A stretch of DNA of 64,000 nucleotides, taken from positions 682,001 through 746,000 of the forward strand of contig CAVTWY010000004.1 in assembly GCA_963738575.1 (NCBI GenBank), read 5' to 3'. Source of the DNA: CAVTWY01 sp963738575. Its GTDB lineage: Bacteria; Pseudomonadota; Gammaproteobacteria; Burkholderiales; Burkholderiaceae_C. The notes beneath the pieces were generated by a model. That model made no database searches. It was given only the letters and a program-made list of their open reading frames with translations, and was not told where the DNA came from. The translations under genes were made by a program, and so were the position numbers. Positions 9,884 through 18,025 of the stretch are shown one piece after another. Numbering within the stretch: position 1 is the first letter of the stretch; each line of letters begins with the position of its first letter.

Positions 9884-10028
9884 AGGCTTCATTCTTAACG
9901 AAGGCTTCATCCTGAATGAAGGCTTTATCTTGAATGAAGGCTTCATCCTCAACGAGGGCATCACGTTCAACCAAGGTTTCATCCTGTGCGAAGGCTTCAT
10001 CCTGAATGAAGGTTTCATCCTGCGGGAA
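9830..10028 (+). repeat. Eleven tandem 18-bp units encoding a GFILNE-type hexapeptide
   Basis: Eleven consecutive units start at 9830, 9848, 9866, 9885, 9903, 9921, 9939, 9957, 9975, 9993 and 10011, with consensus GGCTTCATCCTGAATGAA. All are 18 bp except the third (9866-9884), which is 19 bp because of an extra T in the CTT/GAA part. Units vary mostly at synonymous positions (GAA/GAG, AAT/AAC, CTG/CTT/CTC/TTG), which indicates selection on the peptide. Variant units encode GITFNQ, GFILCE and GFILRE. The first three units are in frame with the S8 protease; the other eight are shifted by one base. Confidence 0.95.
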
Positions 10029-10079
10029 ACCATGGGTGACACAGCCGGCAAGTTGGATCGCAGCTTTTACGGCGATTGA
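9885..10079 (+). pseudogene. Out-of-frame continuation of the subtilase C-terminus
   Basis: After the one-base slip at 9866-9884 the shifted frame encodes eight more hexapeptides and a 16-residue tail (TMGDTAGKLDRSFYGD) before TGA at 10079. With the extra base removed, the protease would be about 64 residues longer. There is no plausible independent start with a ribosome site, so this is best read as the separated C-terminus of the upstream gene. It could reflect phase variation, a genuine mutation or a base-calling error in a repeat. I cannot tell which from a single sequence. Confidence 0.75.
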
Positions 10080-10115
10080 ACTCAAGCGGTATTCCCAACT
10101 CAACCCTGCCGCGCC

Positions 10116-12641
10116 ATGCCGACCCCGCCACTGCCCCCCGCAGACAACACGCCACCACCGGTGGGTTGGTGGCGCGGGGTCATGGTGGCGCACTTTCACG
10201 ATTACAGCGTGGCAGCCTTTCGCATGTGGCTGGCCATCGCACTGGGTGGGCTGCTGGCCCTGGGCGCTTCGCTGGGCGTGATGGCCTCTGCGCAGGCACC
10301 TGATGGGTTGCACACGCTCTTGGCGCTTGCATTTGTCGCGATTGCGGCTTGGTTCCCGGTGCAAATTCCGCGTACCAAGTACTCCATCAGCGTGGCCGAC
10401 GTGTTTGTATTTTTGATTCTGTTGTCCTTGGGTGTAGCGCCCGCCGTTTTGGCAGCCGGGTTGGAAGGGCTGGTCGGGTCGTGGCGCGGCACCAAGCGGT
10501 TGTCCAGCCGCATCAGTACACCCGCTGCCGCGATGGTGGGCTTCGCGGTTTGTGGGCTCTTGTTCGAGGCGCTTTGCCCACTGCTTGTGAGCCAAGGCTT
10601 TCAGGAGCCCATGGCCAAGTTTTTGGCGCTGCTGCCCCTGTCGATGGTGCCGTTTGTGGTGCCGTCGTTGGCTTTGATGGCAACCGTCTCACTCAAAAAG
10701 GGATCCTGGCCCAACCTGCGCACGTGGTTTTCCAGCTTCAGTTGGTTGGCGGGGGTTTACCTCATTGCTGCGCTGGTGGCCGGAACAGTGCAGCTCAACG
10801 CCAGTCAGCATGGTTTGGCGGCGTTTGTGGCGGTGGCCGTGGCTGCTTTGGTCACGGTGGCGCTGATCAGAAATTCGGTGGCTCACAATGAGTCTGAGCA
10901 CCGTGCCCAAGAGTCCCGCGTGTCGCACGCTCAGCGTGAGGCAGAGCTCAATCAGTTGCGATTTGCCGCAGCCTTCACCCACGCCGCCATTGGCATGGCG
11001 ATTGTTGACTCAAACGGCAGGATTGTGAGAGTCAATGAAGCTTTGGTCAGTTTGCTTGCTCGCAGCGAAGCGCGGCTGATTGGGCAGCCGTTTATTGACA
11101 TCTTGCACCCCAGCGATGCGGTGCGTTTCGAGCGCCAGTCGCGAGACGTTGCCGAGCGGGTGGGCGCTTCAACGTTTTCAGTGGAGTTGCGCTGCACCGC
11201 AGGCGACGGCACCGACTTGTGGGTAGCCTTGCACGGCGGCCGCTACACCGACAGCGACGGAAGCAAAGACGGCCTCATTTATCAGTTGCAGGACATCACC
11301 TCGCGTCAGATTGCCGAGTCGCGGTTGCATCACCTTGCGTACCACGACAGTTTGACCGAATTGCCCAACCGGGCGTACTTTCACGTGGAGCTCACCAAGG
11401 CCGTTGAGCGCAGTCGCACCGACCCCGATGTGCGCTTTGCGGTGATGTGCCTGGACCTCGACCGCTTCAAAGTTGTCAACGACAGCCTGGGCCACTTTTA
11501 CGGCAACGAGCTGCTGCGAGAGGTGGGCAAGCGCGTTCAACACTGCCTGCGCACCGACGACGTCGTGGCTCGACTTGGGGGTGACGAGTTTGCGGTGCTG
11601 TTGCCCAACTTGCACGATGCCGAAGACGGGTTGCGAATGGCCGAGCGGCTGCGGCAAGCGCTTTCAGCGCCACTGTCGATTGGGGGCACCGAGATTGTTC
11701 CGTCAGCCAGCGTGGGCGTGACTTTCAGTGATTTGGGCTACCGCACCGAGGACGAATTGCTGCGCGACGCGGACCTGGCCATGTACGAGGCCAAGGCTGC
11801 TGGGCGCGGCCGTGTGGCTGTGTTTGACCGCACGATGCACGAGCGCATTGCCGACAAGCTTGCGCTTGAGGCCGACTTGCGTCATGCCATCGGCGAGGGT
11901 GAACTGTCACTGAGCTTTCAGCCTCTGTTTGACTTGGAGCCGCATCGTTTGGTGGGCTTCGAAGCGCTGGCACGCTGGGTTCACCCGACGCGTGGCCCGG
12001 TGAGCCCGGCGGTGTTCATCAGCTTGGCCGAAGAAAGTGGGCACATCGAAGCGTTGACGATGTGGGTGGTTGAAAAATCGATCGAACAACTGGCCGCGTG
12101 GCACCGCGCAGCGCCCCACATGGCGCACCTGGGCGTCAACGTCAACATCTCGGCGCGTGACTTGTCACGGCCCGAGTTCAACGAGTACGTGCTGAAGGTG
12201 CTGCATGCGCATGGGGTTGCTTCCAACCGCTTGACGCTAGAAATCACCGAAACGGTGCTGATGAGCCGACTGGACATCATGCACGACGCCATCGAGCGCT
12301 TGCGCTCAGCGGGCGTGCGCATGGCCATCGACGACTTTGGCACGGGCTATTCGTCGCTGTCGTACTTGGGATCGTTGCCGATCGATTGCCTCAAGATTGA
12401 TCGCTCGTTCGTGGTGGCCATGGACAAAGGCCCCGAGTTTGTGGAGATCGTTCGCGCCGTCTTGATGCTTGGCGAAGCGCTGGGCAAAAAGGTCGTTGCC
12501 GAAGGCATCGAAACGGCCGAGCAGCTCAGCACGCTCAAGCGCCTTGGTGTGCACGCGGGCCAAGGCTACCTCTTGTCGCGACCACTGCGGCCCGATCAGG
12601 TGCCAGCGTTGTTGTACGCGCCCTCAGCACTGACCGCCTGA
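10116..12641 (+). CDS. Membrane PAS-GGDEF-EAL cyclic di-GMP signalling protein
   Basis: An 841-residue protein. Residues about 30-240 hold roughly eight hydrophobic segments of an unnamed membrane sensor. A PAS domain lies at about 285-390 (FAAAFTHAAIGMAIVDSNG). The GGDEF domain follows at about 400-565, with LGGDEFAVLLPN near residue 487. A complete EAL domain starts near 580 with GFEALARW (near 613), then DDFGTGYSSLSYLG, KIDRSFV, EGIET and GQGYLLSRPL. Both catalytic signatures look intact, so cyclase, phosphodiesterase or switching activity is possible; in many such fusions the EAL activity dominates. It starts 36 bp after the shifted end of the subtilase, on the same strand. Confidence 0.93.
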   Translation: MPTPPLPPADNTPPPVGWWRGVMVAHFHDYSVAAFRMWLAIALGGLLALGASLGVMASAQAPDGLHTLLALAFVAIAAWFPVQIPRTKYSISVADVFVFLILLSLGVAPAVLAAGLEGLVGSWRGTKRLSSRISTPAAAMVGFAVCGLLFEALCPLLVSQGFQEPMAKFLALLPLSMVPFVVPSLALMATVSLKKGSWPNLRTWFSSFSWLAGVYLIAALVAGTVQLNASQHGLAAFVAVAVAALVTVALIRNSVAHNESEHRAQESRVSHAQREAELNQLRFAAAFTHAAIGMAIVDSNGRIVRVNEALVSLLARSEARLIGQPFIDILHPSDAVRFERQSRDVAERVGASTFSVELRCTAGDGTDLWVALHGGRYTDSDGSKDGLIYQLQDITSRQIAESRLHHLAYHDSLTELPNRAYFHVELTKAVERSRTDPDVRFAVMCLDLDRFKVVNDSLGHFYGNELLREVGKRVQHCLRTDDVVARLGGDEFAVLLPNLHDAEDGLRMAERLRQALSAPLSIGGTEIVPSASVGVTFSDLGYRTEDELLRDADLAMYEAKAAGRGRVAVFDRTMHERIADKLALEADLRHAIGEGELSLSFQPLFDLEPHRLVGFEALARWVHPTRGPVSPAVFISLAEESGHIEALTMWVVEKSIEQLAAWHRAAPHMAHLGVNVNISARDLSRPEFNEYVLKVLHAHGVASNRLTLEITETVLMSRLDIMHDAIERLRSAGVRMAIDDFGTGYSSLSYLGSLPIDCLKIDRSFVVAMDKGPEFVEIVRAVLMLGEALGKKVVAEGIETAEQLSTLKRLGVHAGQGYLLSRPLRPDQVPALLYAPSALTA

Positions 12642-12810
12642 AGCCAGCGCCTGGCGCGCTCTGCGGCCCGACCAGCGTCAGGTCACACCTCGTGGCCTTG
12701 AAAAAACGCCTGTGGCCCCAAGTTTGTATGCCAAGTGTCAGCCAATACCCCCATCGTGACGTTGAGGGTGGCGCTGGCGTACAGTCGTCAGCGCAAACCA
12801 GGAGTGCACC

Positions 12811-13086
12811 ATGTGGAAACGAATTGCGACCCTTTGGGCGGTGGTCCGTGGCGACGCCAAGCGCCTTTGGATTGCGCTGCGTCACCCCATGTCGCCTGGC
12901 TGGCTCAAGGTGGCCACCGCGATGATCGTGCTTTATGTGGTGTCGCCCATCGATTTGATCCCCGACGCGCTGCCGATCATTGGCGTGCTGGACGACTTGG
13001 TGATCGTGCCGCTGGCCATTCGCGCGCTGCTCAAACGCTTGCCCGAGGCCGTGCAGGCCGAGGTGCAGCGGCGCATGCCCGGCTAG
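12811..13086 (+). CDS. YkvA-family (DUF1232) small membrane protein
   Basis: A 91-residue protein with the DUF1232/YkvA signature: a hydrophobic stretch followed by YVVSPIDLIPDALPIIGVLDDL and a second amphipathic segment (LAIRALLKRLP). Family members are small membrane-associated proteins of unknown biochemical function. It is followed by the convergent mltA gene 27 bp away, with no obvious terminator between them. The length is normal for the family. Confidence 0.9.
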   Translation: MWKRIATLWAVVRGDAKRLWIALRHPMSPGWLKVATAMIVLYVVSPIDLIPDALPIIGVLDDLVIVPLAIRALLKRLPEAVQAEVQRRMPG

Positions 13087-13113
13087 GGCGCCACCGCGAG
13101 AACCCCCAAGGCT

Positions 13114-14283
13114 TCAACGTTTTTGCGTCTTGGGCCAAAGGGCCCACATCCTAACCTTTTGCTTCATGTTGCTGGCTTGCCGCTCGGCGCGCTCGCCGGT
13201 GCCCCAGAAGTAGTCGGCGCGAACGGCACCCACGATCGCGCCGCCCGTGTCTTGGGCCACCACGAGGCGTCGCAGCGCAGTGGTGGTTGACGGCTCGGTG
13301 GTGTCGATCCAAATGGGCGTGCCGTAGGGGATGCTCAGCGGGTCCACAGCGATGGATCGTTCGGGCGTTAGCGGTACCCCTTGCGCGCCGCGTGGCCCCA
13401 GGTTGGGGTCGGGCAGAGGCTCTTCTTTAAAGAACACCAAGCGCGGGTTGGCCCATAACATTTCGTTGACGCGATTGGGGTTGCGCTGCGCCCAGTCACG
13501 GATGGCGGGCCAGGCGGCGCCGTCGGGGCGCAGGCCACCTTGTTGAATCAACCAACGCCCCACCGACTGGTAGGGCTGATCGTTGTGGCCGGCAAAGGCG
13601 ATGCGTGCGTTGGTGATGCGCCCGTCGGGCTCGGTGATGCGCAAGCGGCCCGAGCCTTGAATTTGCACCATCAACACGTCCAGCGGGTCGGCAACGTAAG
13701 CAATCTCGCGGCCCTGCAGTGCGTTGCGAGCGGCGGGGAGGGTGTCACTTTGCTCGCGGGTGTACCAAGGTTTGCGGGTGGCCAGATCGGCCGGTGGGCG
13801 ATGCAAGGCATGGCGCTGCGCGCCGCGTGGCGTGCGGCTGGCTTGAAACGAAGGTTCAAAGTACCCGGTGGCAAGCCCTTCAGCTTGACCTTGTTTGGAT
13901 TCGATGCGGTAGACATCAAACCGCTGCATCAGCCAAGCGCGCAGGCTGGCGTCGTCCGTGGCGCCCAGCGCGCGCAGCTCGTGGCACACCGAGACCCAAA
14001 CCCCGGTCGGCCGGTCGCAGTTGCGCCGCAGCGCAGGCAGGGCTTCGGCCAGGCGGTCGTCGCCCCAGCCGGGCAGTGCTGACCATGGGCTGGGTATCCA
14101 CACGGACGCGGTTTGTTGAATGACCGTGCCGCCAACGGGTGCTACAGGCACCGCCGGTGGCTCACCGTCGTTGATGGGGGGTCGGGACGTGCACGAAAGC
14201 AGCGCGAATGTGGTGGCAGCAACAACGGGCCATCGAAGGGCCGCACCCACACGGTTTAAAAACTCAACGTATCCTAGGGTCAT
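13114..14283 (-). CDS. mltA: Membrane-bound lytic murein transglycosylase A
   Basis: A 389-residue outer-membrane lipoprotein that should cleave peptidoglycan glycan strands to 1,6-anhydromuramyl products. The N-terminus carries a signal peptide with lipobox-like LLSC near residue 31. The MltA domain follows (GLATGYFEPSFQASRTPRG; YTREQSD; GREIAYVADPLDVLMVQIQG). The C-terminal 3D domain contains VAQDTGGAIVGAVRADYFWGTG with its catalytic Asp residues. ATG 14283 is taken as the start because it places the signal peptide correctly. Its start codon overlaps the divergent ATG of the small gene at 14282. A GTG at 14250 is an alternative start. Confidence 0.93.
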   Translation of the reverse strand: MTLGYVEFLNRVGAALRWPVVAATTFALLSCTSRPPINDGEPPAVPVAPVGGTVIQQTASVWIPSPWSALPGWGDDRLAEALPALRRNCDRPTGVWVSVCHELRALGATDDASLRAWLMQRFDVYRIESKQGQAEGLATGYFEPSFQASRTPRGAQRHALHRPPADLATRKPWYTREQSDTLPAARNALQGREIAYVADPLDVLMVQIQGSGRLRITEPDGRITNARIAFAGHNDQPYQSVGRWLIQQGGLRPDGAAWPAIRDWAQRNPNRVNEMLWANPRLVFFKEEPLPDPNLGPRGAQGVPLTPERSIAVDPLSIPYGTPIWIDTTEPSTTTALRRLVVAQDTGGAIVGAVRADYFWGTGERAERQASNMKQKVRMWALWPKTQKR

Positions 14284-14506
14284 GGGCCTGCTTTTACTGG
14301 AAGCGCTGGGTGCGCTGGGGATTGCGATCTTCATTGTGTGGTGGACGATGGTGTCTGGGCGCAAGCGTGAGCCAAAAAACACAGACAAAAACGGTGGCAC
14401 TGCAGGGGACGGTGGAGGCGGTGGTGCCCGCAACGACAACGATGCAGGGGACGGTCATGGCGATGGTGGCGGTGGCGACGGGGGTGGCGGCGCCGGCGGC
14501 AAGTAG
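14282..14506 (+). CDS. Small single-span membrane protein with Gly/Asp-rich tail
   Basis: A 74-residue frame. Residues 1-25 form one hydrophobic span ending in VWWTMVSGRK, followed by a positively charged stop-transfer patch. The remaining tail is almost entirely Gly, Asp, Asn and Ala. I recall similar short hypothetical proteins (LLLEAL...VWWTMFSGR) in Burkholderiales, which supports a real gene, but its function is unknown. Its 3' 52 bp overlap the antisense end of the PF10136 gene, and its ATG overlaps the mltA start codon on the other strand. Upstream AGGG is too close to be a good ribosome site. Confidence 0.5.
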   Translation: MGLLLLEALGALGIAIFIVWWTMVSGRKREPKNTDKNGGTAGDGGGGGARNDNDAGDGHGDGGGGDGGGGAGGK

Positions 14507-16539
14507 GCATCTTTGGGCGGCCAAAAGAACGACAACGGCTGGCTGAAAAACCTGGCACGCACGGCTGCGTTGATGCGTCGACGGTCTTTGAGCCGAATGC
14601 CACGCGCGCGCATGGCCAGCATGAAGGCCAGCGAAAAGCTAACCGCCAAATTGAGGACGCCAATCACGGGTACGGCAGCCACCGCCCACCACAGCGCAGG
14701 TTGATGCACCACCGACCAGCCCTGTGCGCCTGCAGCCGCAGCAATTTGCCCCGCCGACAAGGTGACGTGTCGGGCCTCCAGCCCCACGCCAATCAAACTC
14801 AACAACATGGGCACCATGCCCAACATCAAGCCCAGGGCCACGTTGCCTGCCAAGCCCGAGATGTTATTGCGCCACCAGTGGGCCCAGCGCTGCGCACGCG
14901 GTTGCCCCAAGTTGGCCACGATGGTTGGATTCCAGGCAATGGCGCTGTCCAGGCGCCTGAACACAAACCAGTTTTCGGCCCAACCGGCCACGTACGAGCT
15001 TAAAAAAAGCAGCACACCCGTCAAAGCCGCAAAAAGTGCGGTGGGTCCCAAGAGGTTCAGTGACGGCAAGGTGCTGGATGTCGCCGCTTGGCTTACCAGT
15101 GGCGCGCCTGTGATAACGCCAGACAACCACTGCACCAACAAAACCGCAGGCACCACGGCCGCCAAATTGCCAAACACGCCGGCCACTTGCGAGCGAATCA
15201 GTTGTGCCACAGCGTCGACAAAGTTGTTCAAGCCTTCGGGTGTCGCCGACTGCGCCAATTTGGTGGCCAGTGCCGGTGCTGTCATCGCTGGTTGTTTGGT
15301 GGCCAGCGTCCAGTGCAACATCATGATGGCCACAAAACTGGCGGCGTAGTTCAAGCCATTGGCCACGCCCTCCCAAAAGGGCAACAAGGCCAAGCCCGCG
15401 ACGGCGTACTTGAGCACGGTGGTGCCAGCCACGGCCACGCCACCCCCGGCGGCGCGCGTTAACATGCTCATGTACTCGCGCCGCGTGCGGGTGATGTAGT
15501 GCTCGCCGGCCTCGGCGTTGCGCTCGGCCACGCTGCGAGCCAGTTGTTGGCTGTGCCGCTGCACCAGCGCCGAAAGGCCACGTTGTTGTAAAAAATCGCG
15601 CAGCAGCATCACCACCACACCATGCAGTGCCACCGCTTGGTCGGGCGCCAGCGCCACGTCCAGCAGCGCCTCCAGGCGCAGGGTGCGGCTGCGAAGCTGG
15701 TCGCACTCAAACACAATGTCAACCGACACCCCGTACTCTTCCAAGTGCTCTTGCACCGAATCGGTGGCGCGTCGGCACGCATCCAACAAAGCGCGAAGGT
15801 AGGTGGCTTCTTGCAGGCTGGCGGCGTGGTCGCGCTGCTGCATGGCCTGGCGCAAGCGCTCCAAAGCCGAGCCCAATTGATGAAAAGGGCTGTCCACCAA
15901 CAGCGTGGTGTCCATGCGTCGGCGCAGTGGACCTGCCAACCCGGCGGCAGCAATGGCTGCCGCCAGTGACGAGATCGACCCGAGCAAGACGTACTGCCCT
16001 TGCGCCGCCAATTCGCTTGACAAGGTGCTGGGCCACACCAGGTCGGCCAGGCGATCCAGCGTGGTCGTGTCCATGGCCTCGATCCAAACGTCGTCCTGAG
16101 GTTTGAACATCAGCGGAAACAGGGCGCCCAGATCGCGCGTGTCGGGTGTCGCGGGCAACACCATCTCGGTCACACGCTGCCAAAGCTCGCTGCGAAGCGA
16201 CATGCGGGGGCTGAAGCCAAAGTCCGCCAGCAAGGTGGTGGCGTCAATGGCATGCCAAAAATCGCGCAACAGCGCCTGCACGTTTTGGCGCTGGGTTGGG
16301 TTTTGGTCAAGCGTGTTGAGCAGCCGTTGCACGCGCGTGGGCGCTGCGGCATCGACGGGCTCGGCCAGCGGCGTGCCCGCCTCCTGCATTTCGTCAGGGT
16401 GGTCTTGGCGCAACCAGGCCAACAGCCGAACAAGCCAGAGGTGGCGCTGGGCCAGAGGGCCTGGATGGGCCGCTTCGTTCAGCAGCGCCGCGAGGCTCAG
16501 CGACGCGGCAAGGGGTGCGTCGCTTGAGGGCAATGTCAC
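14455..16539 (-). CDS. 'Site-specific recombinase' family (PF10136) membrane protein
   Basis: A 694-residue member of the PF10136 family, named after the gonococcal Gcr protein. The N-terminal half is soluble and helical (LRDFWHAIDATTLLADFGF, SPRMSLRSELWQRV). The C-terminal half, from about residue 370, has several long hydrophobic segments, which is unusual for a DNA recombinase and makes the inherited name doubtful. I see no tyrosine or serine recombinase catalytic motif. The start is GTG 16539, two bases after the apaG stop, so translation is probably coupled. The protein ends in a Pro-rich tail that overlaps the small plus-strand gene. Confidence 0.85.
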   Translation of the reverse strand: MTLPSSDAPLAASLSLAALLNEAAHPGPLAQRHLWLVRLLAWLRQDHPDEMQEAGTPLAEPVDAAAPTRVQRLLNTLDQNPTQRQNVQALLRDFWHAIDATTLLADFGFSPRMSLRSELWQRVTEMVLPATPDTRDLGALFPLMFKPQDDVWIEAMDTTTLDRLADLVWPSTLSSELAAQGQYVLLGSISSLAAAIAAAGLAGPLRRRMDTTLLVDSPFHQLGSALERLRQAMQQRDHAASLQEATYLRALLDACRRATDSVQEHLEEYGVSVDIVFECDQLRSRTLRLEALLDVALAPDQAVALHGVVVMLLRDFLQQRGLSALVQRHSQQLARSVAERNAEAGEHYITRTRREYMSMLTRAAGGGVAVAGTTVLKYAVAGLALLPFWEGVANGLNYAASFVAIMMLHWTLATKQPAMTAPALATKLAQSATPEGLNNFVDAVAQLIRSQVAGVFGNLAAVVPAVLLVQWLSGVITGAPLVSQAATSSTLPSLNLLGPTALFAALTGVLLFLSSYVAGWAENWFVFRRLDSAIAWNPTIVANLGQPRAQRWAHWWRNNISGLAGNVALGLMLGMVPMLLSLIGVGLEARHVTLSAGQIAAAAGAQGWSVVHQPALWWAVAAVPVIGVLNLAVSFSLAFMLAMRARGIRLKDRRRINAAVRARFFSQPLSFFWPPKDAYLPPAPPPPSPPPPSP

Positions 16540-16541
16540 GT

Positions 16542-16910
16542 TCAGTGGAGTGCGTGCGCCTGAGCCAACATGAACTCGGGCACGGGTGACTCAAAGGCCC
16601 GCGCGTCTTCGGTCATGCAAAAAAAGGTGCCGCGCATGGTGCCGTGCGTGGTCGTCAGGCGTGTCCAACTGGTGTACTCAAACTTCTCGCCCGGCTTGAG
16701 CACGGGTTGATGGCCCACCACGGCCAAGCCACGCACTTCTTCCACTTGGCCCTGCGCGTCGGTGATGACCCAATGCCGCGCCACCAACTGGGCGGTGATG
16801 TCGCCTGCGTTCTCGATGGTTACCGTGTACGCATACGCGTGGTGACGCTCATCCGATTGCTCGGGCAGGTGTTGAACTTTGACGGCGCAGCGAAATTCGG
16901 GGTTGGGCAT
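16542..16910 (-). CDS. apaG: ApaG protein
   Basis: A 122-residue single-domain protein of normal ApaG length, with a fibronectin-III-like beta fold. Diagnostic segments are YAYTVTIENAG, WVITDAQGQVEEVRG, GLAVVGHQPVLKPGEKFEYTS and THGTMRGTFF. ApaG is linked to divalent-cation (Co/Mg) phenotypes and binds nucleotides; its biochemical role is not settled. It begins a short minus-strand operon with the PF10136 gene. In Burkholderiales apaG normally lies beside rpe, but here rpe is 21 kb away. Confidence 0.95.
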   Translation of the reverse strand: MPNPEFRCAVKVQHLPEQSDERHHAYAYTVTIENAGDITAQLVARHWVITDAQGQVEEVRGLAVVGHQPVLKPGEKFEYTSWTRLTTTHGTMRGTFFCMTEDARAFESPVPEFMLAQAHALH

Positions 16911-17034
16911 GGGTGGATTCTAGGCGCCATGCCACCCAGGCGACTTCTGATTGACCCTACGCGAGGCTAGAGCCTTGTCCTTGGCGACGGGTCGTTGTGA
17001 TTTCCAAAACCACTTGAAGCCAGGAGCAGCGCAA

Positions 17035-17901
17035 TCAGCTGGCAGCCCATTTATCGACAGCAGGTGGCACCGTTTGACCCCCCTGAAATGCCTCGCTGGG
17101 CGCGTAAGCGCGAATCATCAGACGAAACGTGCCTTCGGGCGCGGGCAACCAATTGGCGTGGCGAGATGGTTCGTGCGGCGCGGTGTGCGAAATCCAGATG
17201 TCGATGCTGCCGTCTGAATTTTTGACAAGCCCTGGCGTGCGATCACCCACGGCATAGCGCTTGAGAGGGTTGGCCGTGAAGTACATGCCGCCAAAGGGGT
17301 CGACTTCATACAGGGTGAGTGACCAAAATGCCTCGGCCGGGATGCCTTCGGGGGGGATGCGAAATCGGTAGTGGTTGACACCCTGCAAAAGGGCGCCTTG
17401 CTGTTCTGCAACAGCGCTGACGTAGAGCACCTCATGGGTTGGCAAGGCCCCCAAGCCCCACAGCGAGACTTCGGCGCGATACAGCGCATTGCTGCCAAAG
17501 TTGCCGATGTCGTTGCCGGGGTAGCGCCATTGCCCGCGCGTTAGCATGTTGCCGGAGTTGTTGGCTGTGACGCGATGCAGCACTTGGTCAAAAGCAGTGA
17601 TAAAGCGTTGCTGCAAGTCGGCGTTAAGCCCGCTCCAGTCGGTGACAGCAGGCGGCCAGATGGATTCAAATTCGCGCTGCATCGGCCTATCATGCGGCCC
17701 GGGCAGCGTGTTGTCCTCTTCCAGGGTGGTGCGTATGACTTGCCAAAAATTTTTGGCGTCTTTGCGTACGGCCGCGATCAGTGGGACGCGAGGAGGGCAG
17801 GCTGCGTTTTCCGAAACGCTGGCGTCATCGTGCAGCCTTCCCAAACGCACCGCGCGCCGCATGGCTTCGGCTTGCACCACCAACGCGTCACTGCCGATCA
17901 A
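17035..17901 (-). pseudogene. DUF1214 protein lacking its DUF1254 half (probable truncated gene)
   Basis: A 288-residue frame with a well-conserved DUF1214-type C-terminus (TRGQWRYPGNDIGNFGSNAL, FWSLTLYEVDPFGGMYF, HANWLPAPEGTFRLMIRAY). Family members usually carry an N-terminal DUF1254 domain, which is missing. The frame opens only with TTG 17901. Just upstream (about 17900-18000, minus strand) another frame reads LADLIVRAYPW, a stop, then EMQRVREMGLG. This looks like the family's usual N-terminus joined to the C-terminus after an internal deletion. I therefore score it as probably broken, though a short DUF1214-only protein is possible. Confidence 0.6.
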
Positions 17902-18025
17902 GTAGCGGGCCCAGACCCATCTCGCGCACCCGCTGCATCTCCTACCAGGGGTAGGCTCGAACGATCAGGTCAGCAAGATCCAAGACGATGCTCCTGTCGG
18001 GCCCGCAAAACACGCCGTTGCAGCG

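Noticed and set aside
9866..9884. Programmed +1 frameshift in the subtilase
   Set aside because: The site does not match the known prfB-type CTT-TGA signal, and no stimulatory Shine-Dalgarno-like sequence lies just upstream. It is left as mutation, phase switch or error.
9830..10028. Possible CRISPR array
   Set aside because: Units are 18 bp with no spacers between them and encode a protein repeat.
9870..10595. Minus-strand frame reading through the 18-bp repeats (MKPSFR-like hexapeptides)
   Set aside because: An 18-bp repeat gives periodic peptides on every frame. Synonymous variation fits the plus-strand GFILNE frame, not this one.
14455..16539. Mobile element inferred from the 'site-specific recombinase' family name
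   Set aside because: The protein has membrane spans and no recombinase catalytic motif, and it sits in a conserved housekeeping neighbourhood.
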